Source: Actinobaculum massiliense
Lineage (GTDB): Bacteria; Actinomycetota; Actinomycetes; Actinomycetales; Actinomycetaceae
Length of the DNA: 64,000 bases
Assembly (NCBI RefSeq): GCF_001457435.1
Contig: NZ_LN881717.1
Coordinates: forward strand, 1,125,339-1,189,338
Direction: 5' to 3'
This document shows, in pieces, positions 17,618 to 26,329 of this stretch. Positions within the stretch are counted from its first letter, which is position 1. Each line of letters begins with the position of its first letter. Below the pieces are notes generated by a model. It was not told the origin of the DNA. It did not search any database and saw nothing but the letters and a program-made list of their open reading frames with translations. Made by a program: the position numbers and the translations under genes.

Positions 17618-17670
17618 AAAACGATAATTCCGCGATTCTTCTTGGGAAAGAATCGCGGAATTATCGTTTT
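17618..17670 (-). terminator. Terminator hairpin made of two inverted dispersed elements
   Basis: A perfect 23-bp inverted repeat (17618-17640 and 17648-17670) with a seven-nt loop. Each arm carries a full element core plus the flanking A/T tract, so the stem ends in an AAAA/TTTT pair usable as a T-run in either direction. It lies 32 nt downstream of the stop of the minus-strand DsbA-like gene. This is how Neisseria and Haemophilus uptake sequences often double as terminators. Confidence 0.75.
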
Positions 17671-17701
17671 GCTTGAACTGTAGCCAGCTACATGTTGGAG
17701 A

Positions 17702-19012
17702 TTAGGGCCTCGTTGCTTTTTGCTCGGAGAGTGGGAATTCCTTGAGAAGCTCCCGTTCGAGATCGATGACGTTGAGGATTGTCTGAGTGGGATATGCACC
17801 AGAAATATACGTCCCATTGACGATAATTCCTGGCGTGGACTGCATTCCCATCGAAGAAGCGAAGGCGGTCTGACCGGCTACATAATTCTTCGTTTCCTCA
17901 GAGTTCATATCCGACTTAAACTTCTCGAGATCCAAGCCCAGTTGAGTAGCGATCGACGTGAGTGCATCCTCGTTGACCACCTGCTGCCCTTGGGCATTCG
18001 TCGTGAGAGCGCCTTGGGTGAAAAGCGCATCGGAGTATTCCCAAAATCGGCCTTGTAGACCCGCTGCGTGAGCGGCCTGAGCTGCGAGATCTGAACCATT
18101 CGCCGCGAAAATCGTGAAGTGGTAGAACTCGAGGCGAATATCTCCAGAATTGGCTAGATCCTCCAGCGTTTGCATGGACTCGTCGTGCAACTTCTGGCAG
18201 TAGTGGCACAAATAGTCAGAAAACACCTGAACTCGAACCGGCGCGTCCTCAGGCCCAATCGCCTCGCCGGTGTTCGCGGGTAGCGAGGGGGTGGCGAGCA
18301 AAGCACTCCGCACGTTGTCGTAAACAGTTGGTACGACGTCGCCATCAGTCATCGACCACCCCTTTTCCTGGGCGAGCTCCGCGTACCGACTAGCAATCGG
18401 ATTCTGAGCAGCAATTTCTTCTGGGCTCGAAGTTGCCGACGACGCCGGATCTGGGGACTGGTTCGAACCTTGACTTTCGTTTCCGGTCTTCGGCTCAGTC
18501 CACACCGAGGTAGGGCGCTCCGATGGCGATGAATTCGCGTCTCTTAGGCGGGAGGGATCGGAAAGTACCATCAGCACGGCAGCGCCGACGACGAGGGCAA
18601 TAATAACCAGGACAGTTACGACGATCGCGTACTGGCGCTTATCCTTCTTCTCTTCTTCCGGCGTGAGGGAGCCTTCGCGCAACGTCCACAGATGCTGAGG
18701 ATCGTTGCTCGGGTAGCCGCCCGCAGCATCTTGCGAAATAGACGGATTTATCGTCGAGGCGGCGTCAGGAGCGGGTGTCTCTTGCGTGGAATTATCGGCC
18801 GCAAGAGACTCTTCAGAGGTCGCTTCCGTAGGGGTGCTCTCCTCCGAAGAAACAGGCATCTGTTCGCTACCGGTTTCCGGTTGAGAAGACTCCTCCGGCG
18901 TTAACTCCGGCCCCGATACTTCCTCCGAGCTTGTTGCCGACGTGCCAGAAAAGTTCGGAGCATCGGCGTCGTCTTCGTGATTGTCGTTATTCGGAATCAA
19001 TCCTCGATCCAC
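17702..19012 (-). CDS. DsbA-family thioredoxin-fold membrane protein
   Basis: 436 residues. About 130 acidic Ser/Thr/Glu-rich residues, a membrane helix (IVVTVLVIIALVVGAAVLMVL, about 130-152), a Pro/Ser-rich linker, then a DsbA/Thioredoxin_4 domain with active site CHYC in VQVFSDYLCHYCQKLHDE and the cis-Pro loop STPGIIVNG. It faces outward and probably forms or reduces disulfides in exported proteins. The start ATG 19012 overlaps the macro-domain gene by 16 bases, so the two are probably co-transcribed. The acidic N-terminal region contains dispersed-element copies (for example ADNSTQE from 18788) and is much longer than usual. Confidence 0.88.
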   Translation of the reverse strand: MDRGLIPNNDNHEDDADAPNFSGTSATSSEEVSGPELTPEESSQPETGSEQMPVSSEESTPTEATSEESLAADNSTQETPAPDAASTINPSISQDAAGGYPSNDPQHLWTLREGSLTPEEEKKDKRQYAIVVTVLVIIALVVGAAVLMVLSDPSRLRDANSSPSERPTSVWTEPKTGNESQGSNQSPDPASSATSSPEEIAAQNPIASRYAELAQEKGWSMTDGDVVPTVYDNVRSALLATPSLPANTGEAIGPEDAPVRVQVFSDYLCHYCQKLHDESMQTLEDLANSGDIRLEFYHFTIFAANGSDLAAQAAHAAGLQGRFWEYSDALFTQGALTTNAQGQQVVNEDALTSIATQLGLDLEKFKSDMNSEETKNYVAGQTAFASSMGMQSTPGIIVNGTYISGAYPTQTILNVIDLERELLKEFPLSEQKATRP

Positions 19013-19881
19013 CCATCAATCATATTGACGAAAACTTCGGCGTCCTCATCGTCGAATGCGTCAAAAATGACGAGCTTGATCTTGCTGGGGTGCTGACGCA
19101 TCCAGTCACTTACCGTCGTTAGCGCGATGCGGGCAGCGGCCTCGCGGTCGAAACGGCCGCGTCCGGTTCCCAGTGCGCAGAATGCGATCGACTCAATATC
19201 GCCCTGCTCAGCGGCAATTTCCAAAGAGGAGATGTAGCAAGCGCGGAGCTGAGCGCACTCTTCTTCGGTGGGTTCGCGCACGATGTCGAGCGTGGGCGAA
19301 AGGGTGTGGATGATGTAATTCGCGGGCAAGCGGTAAGCGCGGGTGATTTTTGCGCCCCCCGGAACCTCATCGCTTCCCTGGAGCTCGTGGATCTTCGCCC
19401 CGTCGTTGCGTAGCCACGGCCCGGCTTGGGAGTGGATCGACTGATCAGCGGAGGGGCGTCCAGTTTCACGGAATCCTTGCAGATCAGGACTTGCGCCCTC
19501 GACGACGGCGTCGACCACAAGCTCACGGATGTCGCCACGCCAAAGGACGGTGCGTTCGGCCACCGAGTAGTCCGATTCCGGCATGAGATCCGAAATCCGC
19601 TTGAGATGCTTTGCCTCGGTGCGTCCGAGGAGAGCGATCTTGCGGTAGAGAAGCTGGTTGACCGCGCGACCATACTTCTCGGGGATCGGCGCGGCGTCAC
19701 GTTCGATTAGTTGAGCCTCGAGCTCGTCAAAAAGCTGGCGATCGGTCATTTTCTTTTGCTCGTCGGTAAAGCCGCCGAGCGCAATTTCGAAGAGTTCGCG
19801 ATTGGAGCGGGGATCATTGCCCGGTACTGGCCACGGCTCGTCGAGCTTAATGGCTTCGCGATATTCGGAAAGTTCAAGCAT
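18997..19881 (-). CDS. Zn-macro-like protein (ADP-ribose hydrolase family) with lost active-site residues
   Basis: 294 residues from ATG 19881 (GGAGGAG five nt upstream). The N-terminal helical part MLELSEYREAIKL...LYRKIALLGRTEA and the macro domain with WRGDIRELVVDAVV, IHSQAGPWLRN, AKITRAYRLPANYIIHTLSP and ALGTGRGRFDREAAARIAL match the SAV0325/Zn-macro family that removes ADP-ribose from proteins. However, the NAAN motif is replaced by EGAS, and the C-x3-H-x-C zinc ligands that precede DxxIH are absent (GFRETGRPSADQSIH). It may bind another nucleotide or be inactive. It sits upstream of and overlaps the DsbA-like gene. Confidence 0.85.
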   Translation of the reverse strand: MLELSEYREAIKLDEPWPVPGNDPRSNRELFEIALGGFTDEQKKMTDRQLFDELEAQLIERDAAPIPEKYGRAVNQLLYRKIALLGRTEAKHLKRISDLMPESDYSVAERTVLWRGDIRELVVDAVVEGASPDLQGFRETGRPSADQSIHSQAGPWLRNDGAKIHELQGSDEVPGGAKITRAYRLPANYIIHTLSPTLDIVREPTEEECAQLRACYISSLEIAAEQGDIESIAFCALGTGRGRFDREAAARIALTTVSDWMRQHPSKIKLVIFDAFDDEDAEVFVNMIDGWIED

Positions 19882-20235
19882 GAGTACTCCTCCAAGTGGT
19901 TTCTCGAGTTCTAGGGTACCGGCCACGGGGCCGAGAATGTCGAGAAAGTGGTCCTGGATAAAGGGTAGGGCAAAAACGCGGAATCTTCGCAAAGGAGCAC
20001 TCGCGGTGGAAAGTCAACCAATGCCGATAATTCCGAGTTTTCTCCCATCGAGCTCAAGGGCCGTATTAACTCGGGCAACGCGATAGGCGAACGTAAAAAA
20101 GGAAAATTGCTCCGCAAAAACTAGGTACCAACCGCATTTTTGTGCGCGGAGGAGTTGCAATCGAAGTGACTACCCAATCGGTTGAGACTTTCCATGGCGT
20201 CGCAAATGATGATTCCGCCAGATAGTCTTTTTCGC

Positions 20236-20712
20236 ATGAGTACGAATGCACGCCAATCTGTTGGACGGCCGAATCTCGCCTATGACGCGGTTCTTGCGAC
20301 CGATGGTTCATGTTCAGGAAATCCAGGGCCCGGGGGTTGGGCCTGGGTGGAGCAGATCTCGGGGGCACGAAATTCCGGCGGTTCCCACCAGACCACTAAT
20401 AACATCATGGAACTGACGGCTCTGCTTGAAGGCCTCAAATACATTGGTCCAGAGCCGAATCTTCTTATCCGCTGCGATTCCCAGTACGTCATCAACACGG
20501 TGACGAAGTGGGCCCCGGGTTGGCGTCGACGTGGATGGCGCAAGGCTGACGGCAAGCCCGTGGCGAACCAGGAGCTGGTGGCCGCTCTACTTGAGATTTA
20601 CGAGGCCCGCACCGGAAAAACGGATGTCGAATGGGTTCGTGGGCACGCGGGCGACGAAGCGAACGAGCTGGTCGATTCCATGGCGGTGGCGCAAACCCGC
20701 CAGCATGCTTAG
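20236..20712 (+). CDS. rnhA: Ribonuclease HI
   Basis: 158 residues. Degrades RNA in RNA-DNA hybrids. Catalytic carboxylates are visible: Asp in LATDGSCSGNPGPGGWAW, Glu in NNIMELTAL, Asp in IRCDSQYVINTV, and Asp in NELVDSMA, with the basic handle region KWAPGWRRRGWRKADGKPVANQEL. This is the Proteobacteria-like one-domain form. ATG 20236 gives a normal N-terminus. The frame is open from ATG 20182, where a dispersed-element variant (near 20208) would be translated. No strong ribosome site is seen. Confidence 0.93.
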   Translation: MSTNARQSVGRPNLAYDAVLATDGSCSGNPGPGGWAWVEQISGARNSGGSHQTTNNIMELTALLEGLKYIGPEPNLLIRCDSQYVINTVTKWAPGWRRRGWRKADGKPVANQELVAALLEIYEARTGKTDVEWVRGHAGDEANELVDSMAVAQTRQHA

Positions 20713-20854
20713 GCCGGGTGCGTCGAGCTTCCGGTTAAATCACTGATCACGAGCTGGGGCGCCGCGAGCTGGCCTATGGGGGGTATCCGCGCCTCCCACC
20801 GAGTGTTCTGCCATTCTTGTTGGCACTTCTGAATGAAACGTTAGGGTAACAACT

Positions 20855-23281
20855 ATGGAAAACTTTCGCGGAATCTTCGACGGCGGGGCAAGTGGTGAGG
20901 AGAGGCTCCTCTTTAATGAAAGAACAGAGGGAGCGGCGCTCGAGGACGTCGATGATGCGGAATCTTCGCATGAAATCCAGGCAACTCTCTGGCAGAATCC
21001 TGAGGATTCTGACCTGAGTGAGCCACCCCGCGCGAAGAAGATTCCGACCAAGCGGATCTTCCATGACGATGTTTACGTCGAAAACTACGAGTGGCTCCGC
21101 GATAAAAAAGATCGAGATGTGCTGAATCTTCTCAATGCGGAAAACTCATTCACCGATGCGACTTTGGCGCATTTGCAACCCCTGAGGGAGCAACTCTACG
21201 GGGAGTACAAGGCCCGGACCGTCGAAGCCGATACGTCCGTGCCCGTACGAAGCGGGGACTGGTGGTATTACGAGCGAACCTGGGAAGGGCGCGAATACCC
21301 GGCGGTCTTGCGGACTCCCGCTCGTAGTTCTCAGATTCCGGTAGTAGGTGGCGAGTTCGAGCAGCTGGTATGGGATGGCAATACCCTCGCGGCGGGAGAA
21401 GATTTCTTCCAAACCACTAGTTTCACTCCTTCGCCAAACGGAAAACTGGGGGCGATGGGAATCGATTTCCGCGGCGGCGAAACCTTCACTTTGCGCGTCT
21501 TCGATATAGAGACGGGCTTCGTCGTCGACGATTCCGTCACCGGGATGGGCTATGGCCTGGCCTGGACCGAAGATTCCGCCGGAATTATTTACTCCCGCGT
21601 CAACGAGTCCTGGAGGACGTGGCAGATATGGTTGCATCCGCTCGGAGCGCAGAACGATATCCTCCTCTACCAGGAAGATGACAATCAGTTCGAGATTTAC
21701 CTTGAGGCCTCGCGAAACGGTAAATGGGTGATCGTTACCTCGGAGTCGCGTACCAATACGGAAGTGCGGCTGTTTTCGACGGCCAATCCTTCCGATAATT
21801 ACGTTGTTTTTCCGCGCCAGCCAGATCTCGAGTACCGCGTGGCGCCTGCCGGCAACCAGCTTCTAATTGTCCATAATCTCGATAACCCCGATTTTGACAT
21901 CGCTAGCGCTCCGATGCGTGCTTCCCGGCCGGAAGAATGGCAAACAATTTTCACGCCGGCAGCCGGTGAGCATATTGATGGAGTGGATGCTTATCGGGAC
22001 TTCGCGGTGGTTTCGATGCGATCGGGTGGAGAAGCCATTTTGCGAGTTCTCCAGCGGTTCCCGCGGGCAGAAAGTGCCGATGCCTCAGCCACGTCCCTCC
22101 CGGCCGGCGATGATTCCGCGCAAGTAACGGATCCGTCCGCAACGGCCCAGCCGCTTTCCGATAGCTCCGAGGTCCCCGAAAGTGCCCCGCTGGAAAAAGA
22201 AGCGGAATTATCGAAAGGTAAGGGCGCCGCTCAGCAACGCCCTGCTTATGAGTGGCATGGCGTGGTGACAATTCCGCATTCCGCGGGGAGCACCCTCATG
22301 CTCGAAGAGGACGATTCTTGGGACGCAACCGAATTTGTCTACCGCGAGCAGTCGCTTTTGCTACCCCCAACATGGCACGCTTTTGAGCCGTTGACTGGTC
22401 GGCAACGCGTGCTCAAACAGCGCGAGGTCCCGAGTTACGACCCAAGCGCCTATGTTTTCGAGAATGTGTGGGTGACCGCCCGAGACGGCGTTGAGATTCC
22501 TATGACGATTACTCGCCACAAGTCCGTGCGTCCAGATGGCTCAAATCCTGGGTTTATCTACGGCTACGGAGCCTACGAAGTCTCGCTCGATCCGTATTTC
22601 TGGGCGGGATGGGCTTCCTACCTTGACCGCGGCGTCGTGATTGCGTGGACGCATGTGCGCGGTGGCGGCGAGCTCGGCCGGGCATGGTACGAAGGCGGCA
22701 AGCTCGATAACAAGAAGAACACCTTCCATGATTTCGTCGATTGCGCGCGTTGGCTTCAGGAAAGTGGTTGGGTGGAGCCGGGCCGGCTCGCAGCTGAGGG
22801 CGCATCGGCGGGCGGATTGCTCGTGGGGGCTGCAATCAACGAAGCTCCGGAGCTTTTTAGGACCGTGCTCGCGGGCGTTCCTTTCGTTGACGCGCTGACT
22901 ACGATGTTGAAGCCGGAGTTGCCCTTGACCGCCGGCGAGTGGGAGGAATGGGGCAACCCTATCGCCAGCAAAGATGTTTACGAGTATATGAAGGAGTACT
23001 CGCCGGTTGAGAATGTTCGCCCCGAGTTGTATCCATCCGTGCTGGCAACGACGTCGCTCAACGATATTCGCGTTCTTTACGTTGAGCCGGTGAAATGGGT
23101 TCAGGTGCTTCGTGAGACGACGACGAACGACGCCGCGCGCCCCATTTTGCTCAAAACTGAAATGGTGGCAGGACACTCGGGAAAGTCGGGACGCTATGGG
23201 TCCTGGAAGCAACGGGCCTTCGACCAGGCGTGGATTCTCGACCAAATCGGCGCGACGCAGCCATTGCAGGATCGCGGCTGA
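20855..23281 (+). CDS. ptrB: Oligopeptidase B (S9A serine peptidase)
   Basis: 808 residues, longer than the usual about 690. After an odd N-terminal 50 residues comes PPRAKKIPTKRIFHDDVYVENYEWLRD, a beta-propeller, then the alpha/beta-hydrolase domain with Ser in AAEGASAGGLLVGAA, Asp in TTSLNDIRVLYVEP and His in MVAGHSGKSGRYG. It cleaves short peptides after basic residues in the cytosol. Two additions are encoded by dispersed-element DNA: the N-terminus (copies at 20870 and 20959) and an about 55-residue low-complexity insertion in the propeller (residues about 408-463, copies near 22,109 and 22,204). A possible leaderless promoter, TTGTTG-19-TAGGGT, ends seven nt before ATG 20855. Confidence 0.93.
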   Translation: MENFRGIFDGGASGEERLLFNERTEGAALEDVDDAESSHEIQATLWQNPEDSDLSEPPRAKKIPTKRIFHDDVYVENYEWLRDKKDRDVLNLLNAENSFTDATLAHLQPLREQLYGEYKARTVEADTSVPVRSGDWWYYERTWEGREYPAVLRTPARSSQIPVVGGEFEQLVWDGNTLAAGEDFFQTTSFTPSPNGKLGAMGIDFRGGETFTLRVFDIETGFVVDDSVTGMGYGLAWTEDSAGIIYSRVNESWRTWQIWLHPLGAQNDILLYQEDDNQFEIYLEASRNGKWVIVTSESRTNTEVRLFSTANPSDNYVVFPRQPDLEYRVAPAGNQLLIVHNLDNPDFDIASAPMRASRPEEWQTIFTPAAGEHIDGVDAYRDFAVVSMRSGGEAILRVLQRFPRAESADASATSLPAGDDSAQVTDPSATAQPLSDSSEVPESAPLEKEAELSKGKGAAQQRPAYEWHGVVTIPHSAGSTLMLEEDDSWDATEFVYREQSLLLPPTWHAFEPLTGRQRVLKQREVPSYDPSAYVFENVWVTARDGVEIPMTITRHKSVRPDGSNPGFIYGYGAYEVSLDPYFWAGWASYLDRGVVIAWTHVRGGGELGRAWYEGGKLDNKKNTFHDFVDCARWLQESGWVEPGRLAAEGASAGGLLVGAAINEAPELFRTVLAGVPFVDALTTMLKPELPLTAGEWEEWGNPIASKDVYEYMKEYSPVENVRPELYPSVLATTSLNDIRVLYVEPVKWVQVLRETTTNDAARPILLKTEMVAGHSGKSGRYGSWKQRAFDQAWILDQIGATQPLQDRG

Positions 23282-23395
23282 ATGGCGGCTTAGTACCGTT
23301 GCCGACCTTTCGCCGGTGGTGACGCCGTCGTGGGTTGACGTCCGCACCGACGCTGACGCCGTCGCGATCCGATAATCGTACCGACGACGCCGTCG

Positions 23396-24994
23396 TTAAC
23401 CGACGTTAGCGCCAGCGAGGGCTTGCGACCACGACCCGTAATGTTGCCTAATTGCGGCGCCCGAGGGGAAAAGGCCTTGGTTCCCCGTGTCCTCTAACCA
23501 TTCCGAGTATCCGCCAAAGTGCGGTTTCTTCCCGGCTCCGCGTGACCACAAGACGTACTCACGCATCGCAGTTTGATAATCCTGATCGGTGAACTTCAGA
23601 GAGCCTCGTTTCCGACCGCGGCGAACGGCGAAGCCCGCTGCGGAGAGCGCATCGTTCCAGTAACCGCCAAATCGTTTCGTCACGGTTTGAGAGGTAGGTG
23701 GCCAAGCGAAAGCCGGCGTGTTCTCGCCGGATTTTGCGCTCGGATTATCGACGATTTTTGCGCGCGCTTCATCGTATTGCTTCGCCGTCATCGTCAGCGA
23801 TGAGTCCGCGTTGAGAGCGGCTCGCACTCCGCCAACAATTCCCAGAGCTTCCGCAAGTTTGGAGGAATTATCGCCGCTGGCGCTACCGTCGCCAACGCCA
23901 AATTCCTCGGCCAGTGCGGCTTCATCTTCGGCCGTCGCTGCCTGCGGAGTCGCAGGCACGTCATTTAGCATGCCGAAAACGTAGAGCAGGCCGGCCTGCA
24001 GGGACTCACTGCTAAAACGCGGGGTGTGGTTCCGCGTTTTTTGGCGCTGATTTCCATGGTGTTCATTCTCCTGGTTCTCAGTGCCCCGCTCCCGTTTCCC
24101 AGAGTCTGGAGCGGTAGAGGCACCCTCCGGGCTGGAAGGCGCGAACCCGGGGTTATTTGTTGTTGGAGCCGCCTCCCATTTCCTACTCGCTACGAGCTGG
24201 CCCGATGCGGCTAAACGCTCCAGAAAATTCTCGACGGTTACCCGCACCGCATTGGCGGAAAGGTCGGCTGCGCGGTCGAGCTCGATGTGATAAAGCTGTT
24301 CGGCCGCAGGCCCGGCAAGGTCAGAAGCGCACCGCACGGAAGCGAACGGAATCCCGGCCGCAGCGCAGGTTTGCGCGGCCGCGGCTGACTCCATGTCGGT
24401 AAGAAGCGCGAGGGGGAATAGCTCGCGCGTTTCGCCAACATTCTTTGCGGTGATAAACGCATCCGAAGAAAGGATCTGACCCTTTTTAACCTGTGACGGC
24501 ACCGCTTCGATAATTTCCGCGGAACCTTCGAATGTTTCGGGTTGGCCTGGTACCTGGCCGATGGCGTATCCAAAAGCGGTTGCATCGGCGCGCGTGTAAG
24601 AATAGTTTGTCCCGACGACGACGTCGCCTACCTCAATCGCTTTCCCGAGTCCGCCCGCGCTTCCAGCAGAAATCACGAACAGGGGGTGCAACTCCTGAGT
24701 CACCCATCCAAGGAACGATGCGGTGGCGATAAGCCCGATTCCGGTCTGCGCGCAAAGAAGCGGAATCTTCTCGCCTCGAATTTTTGGGCCCGAAACTAGC
24801 CATGCCTTGGCAAATGGCATGGTTAGCGGAATGGCGTCTGCCTCGTTCCCGAACTGCCGGATAACGGGGGCAATTTCCTCGATCTGCGCCGCGATAATGA
24901 CGCCAACGCGATTCTTCTGGTCAATCAGAGAGACGCGCGGGTTACCAAGCGTTCCGCCATCGCCCGCCGATAATTCCGAGTTTTGTTCTGCCAC
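23396..24994 (-). CDS. mtnN: MTA/SAH nucleosidase fused to homing-endonuclease-associated repeats
   Basis: 532 residues, over twice normal length. Residues about 25-265 form the nucleosidase: VGVIIAAQIEEIAPV, GIGLIATASFLGW, FVISAGSAGGLG, LLTDMESAAAAQTCAAAGIPFASVRCASD (catalytic Glu/Asp). It splits S-adenosylhomocysteine or methylthioadenosine and feeds LuxS, encoded upstream. A linker with element copies leads to a C-terminal region with two repeats ending RFGGYWNDALSAAGF and HYGSWSQALAGANVG, plus FTDQDYQTAMREYVLWS. These match the DNA-binding repeats found near HNH homing endonucleases. The first residues NSELSAG come from an element copy, so the original start may be nearer VGVIIAA. Confidence 0.88.
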   Translation of the reverse strand: MAEQNSELSAGDGGTLGNPRVSLIDQKNRVGVIIAAQIEEIAPVIRQFGNEADAIPLTMPFAKAWLVSGPKIRGEKIPLLCAQTGIGLIATASFLGWVTQELHPLFVISAGSAGGLGKAIEVGDVVVGTNYSYTRADATAFGYAIGQVPGQPETFEGSAEIIEAVPSQVKKGQILSSDAFITAKNVGETRELFPLALLTDMESAAAAQTCAAAGIPFASVRCASDLAGPAAEQLYHIELDRAADLSANAVRVTVENFLERLAASGQLVASRKWEAAPTTNNPGFAPSSPEGASTAPDSGKRERGTENQENEHHGNQRQKTRNHTPRFSSESLQAGLLYVFGMLNDVPATPQAATAEDEAALAEEFGVGDGSASGDNSSKLAEALGIVGGVRAALNADSSLTMTAKQYDEARAKIVDNPSAKSGENTPAFAWPPTSQTVTKRFGGYWNDALSAAGFAVRRGRKRGSLKFTDQDYQTAMREYVLWSRGAGKKPHFGGYSEWLEDTGNQGLFPSGAAIRQHYGSWSQALAGANVG

Positions 24995-25058
24995 AGTCTT
25001 TCCTTCGCCGATAATTCCGAGTTATTTGCGCGCGGTTATTCCCGTGTCTTTCGTGTAC

Positions 25059-25535
25059 CTATTTTTCGCTTTCCTCGCGCGTTACCTGCTCCCACGAGTT
25101 GCGGCTCTCAAGCATCTTCTGCACCGCGGCCTGGGCGGCCTCCAAGCTGTGGCTCTGCGCCCAACCACACTGCGTTTCATTGGCTGCCGGTACGTCCTGT
25201 GCCGCGAGAATATCGCGGAATGTTCTCTCCACCAGCTCGCACGTGGCGGTCACATCCGGTTCCCCAACAAGCAAGAGGTAGAAGCCCGTTTGGCAACCCA
25301 TGGGCGAAAAATCGACTACGTTATCGGAATGGTTTCGCGAGTATTCCGCGAATGAATGCTCGATCGAGTGAACGGCCGGCATTTCCAAATGCTCGAGATT
25401 CGGTTGGCAGAAACGCACATCATATTTCGTTAGCACGTCGCCCTTCGGCAACGTTTTCGTGTCGGCTACCCGCACGTACGGCGCCTCCACCGTCCGATGA
25501 TCCAGGTTGAAAGATTCGACGTTCATCTTTGGCAT
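25059..25535 (-). CDS. luxS: S-ribosylhomocysteine lyase LuxS
   Basis: 158 residues. Splits S-ribosylhomocysteine to homocysteine and DPD, the precursor of autoinducer-2. Metal ligands are HSIEH (His-x3-His) and a Cys near the C-terminus (TQCGWAQS); the active-site Cys is in [14 protein letters not shown]-terminus [19 protein letters not shown] is canonical. A 64-nt spacer containing one element copy (25010) separates it from mtnN, which supplies its substrate, so the pair probably forms one operon. Confidence 0.96.
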   Translation of the reverse strand: MPKMNVESFNLDHRTVEAPYVRVADTKTLPKGDVLTKYDVRFCQPNLEHLEMPAVHSIEHSFAEYSRNHSDNVVDFSPMGCQTGFYLLLVGEPDVTATCELVERTFRDILAAQDVPAANETQCGWAQSHSLEAAQAAVQKMLESRNSWEQVTREESEK

Positions 25536-25763
25536 TGTGCCCTCCGATTACCTGCATTCTCGCCCTAGTAAACGGCTCTATCGTACCTTTTGTCGGAACC
25601 GACGTGCGCTGGCCGCCTAGTCAAATCCACGGAATCGTCGTGGGGGGGGGTGTTGCCGGCTTCTTTGCCTTTTGGTGTTGTGTTTCCGACGACGCCCCCG
25701 CTCCCGCCGACGGCTGCGATGGCTACGGCGGCATCGACCAGTCGAAGTTCTTGGTAGCGAATG

Positions 25764-25914
25764 CGCGGAACCATCGATACGGAGAACACGGAAGCGTCGA
25801 TAGAAAAAAGATGGAAGCGTTGAGACAAGATGGGCGGAACTATCGATAGGCGCCTGGAGGGATCACGCTTACGCACAAGAGGCGGAATCATCGCCGCAAA
25901 AGCTCGGAATCATC
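25764..25914 (+). repeat. Degenerate array of dispersed elements, 23-nt period
   Basis: GGAA-N-N-(A/G)TCG-like cores start at 25767, 25790, 25813 and 25836 (exactly 23 nt apart), then 25884 and 25905. Several share a GATA(C/G)-A-rich tail (CATCGATACGGAG, CGTCGATAGAAAA). The array lies in the luxS-fur spacer (25536-26329), which has no supported gene. The middle copies are decayed, suggesting an old tandem array. Confidence 0.6.
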
Positions 25915-26011
25915 GCTGGGAGGGAGAGGGGCGAGGCGTACAGAAATTCCCAGAATAATCCCAGGCGGATTTTATGGATAACTCAGGGGTATCTAGTTAT
26001 ATATATGTGTA

Positions 26012-26190
26012 CGCGGAGGAACCGGGAGCGTGGACCCGGTCCGCGGCAAAGAAGCTAAGGCTTCTTTCAATTGAATAGCAGTTGTCGCAGCCAGGATGAG
26101 CGTTGGTTTGCTCGAACAGTGCCCATTTAGTTCGATTTAGCTCTAGCGCGACAATTGGGTGGCCGAGGAGCGTGGACCTCGGCCACTATT
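26012..26190 (+). ncRNA. Candidate structured RNA: two hairpins with the same AGCGTGGA loop
   Basis: 5' hairpin: CGCGGA (26012-26017)/TCCGCG (26040-26045) with a GGAA bulge and inner stem CCGGG/CCCGG closing loop AGCGTGGA (26027-26034). Next is AAAGAAGC-TAAG-GCTTCTTT (26048-26067). 3' hairpin: GTGGCCGAGG (26159-26168)/CCTCGGCCAC (26177-26186) closing the identical loop AGCGTGGA, then a T-containing tail, like a terminator. The two loop-bearing stems differ in sequence but keep pairing, which argues for a selected RNA structure. I recognise no known RNA family. Strand is inferred from the 3' terminator-like end. Confidence 0.5.
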
Positions 26191-26329
26191 CATTTAATCC
26201 GAAGTGTTAGCAAAACGAGTGCTCTGTGGTGGGGTGCGGGGGGAACCTTCGCATACACGGAGCCGGAATTTAGATCGTCCGGTTGGTCGCCATCCAGCTG
26301 GTCACGCTGGCCTCAGTAGCTAGCAAGAG

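Noticed and set aside
25921-26250. tmRNA, RNase P RNA or SRP RNA in the luxS-fur spacer
   Set aside because: None of the diagnostic conserved segments of these RNAs could be found; length and fold do not fit.
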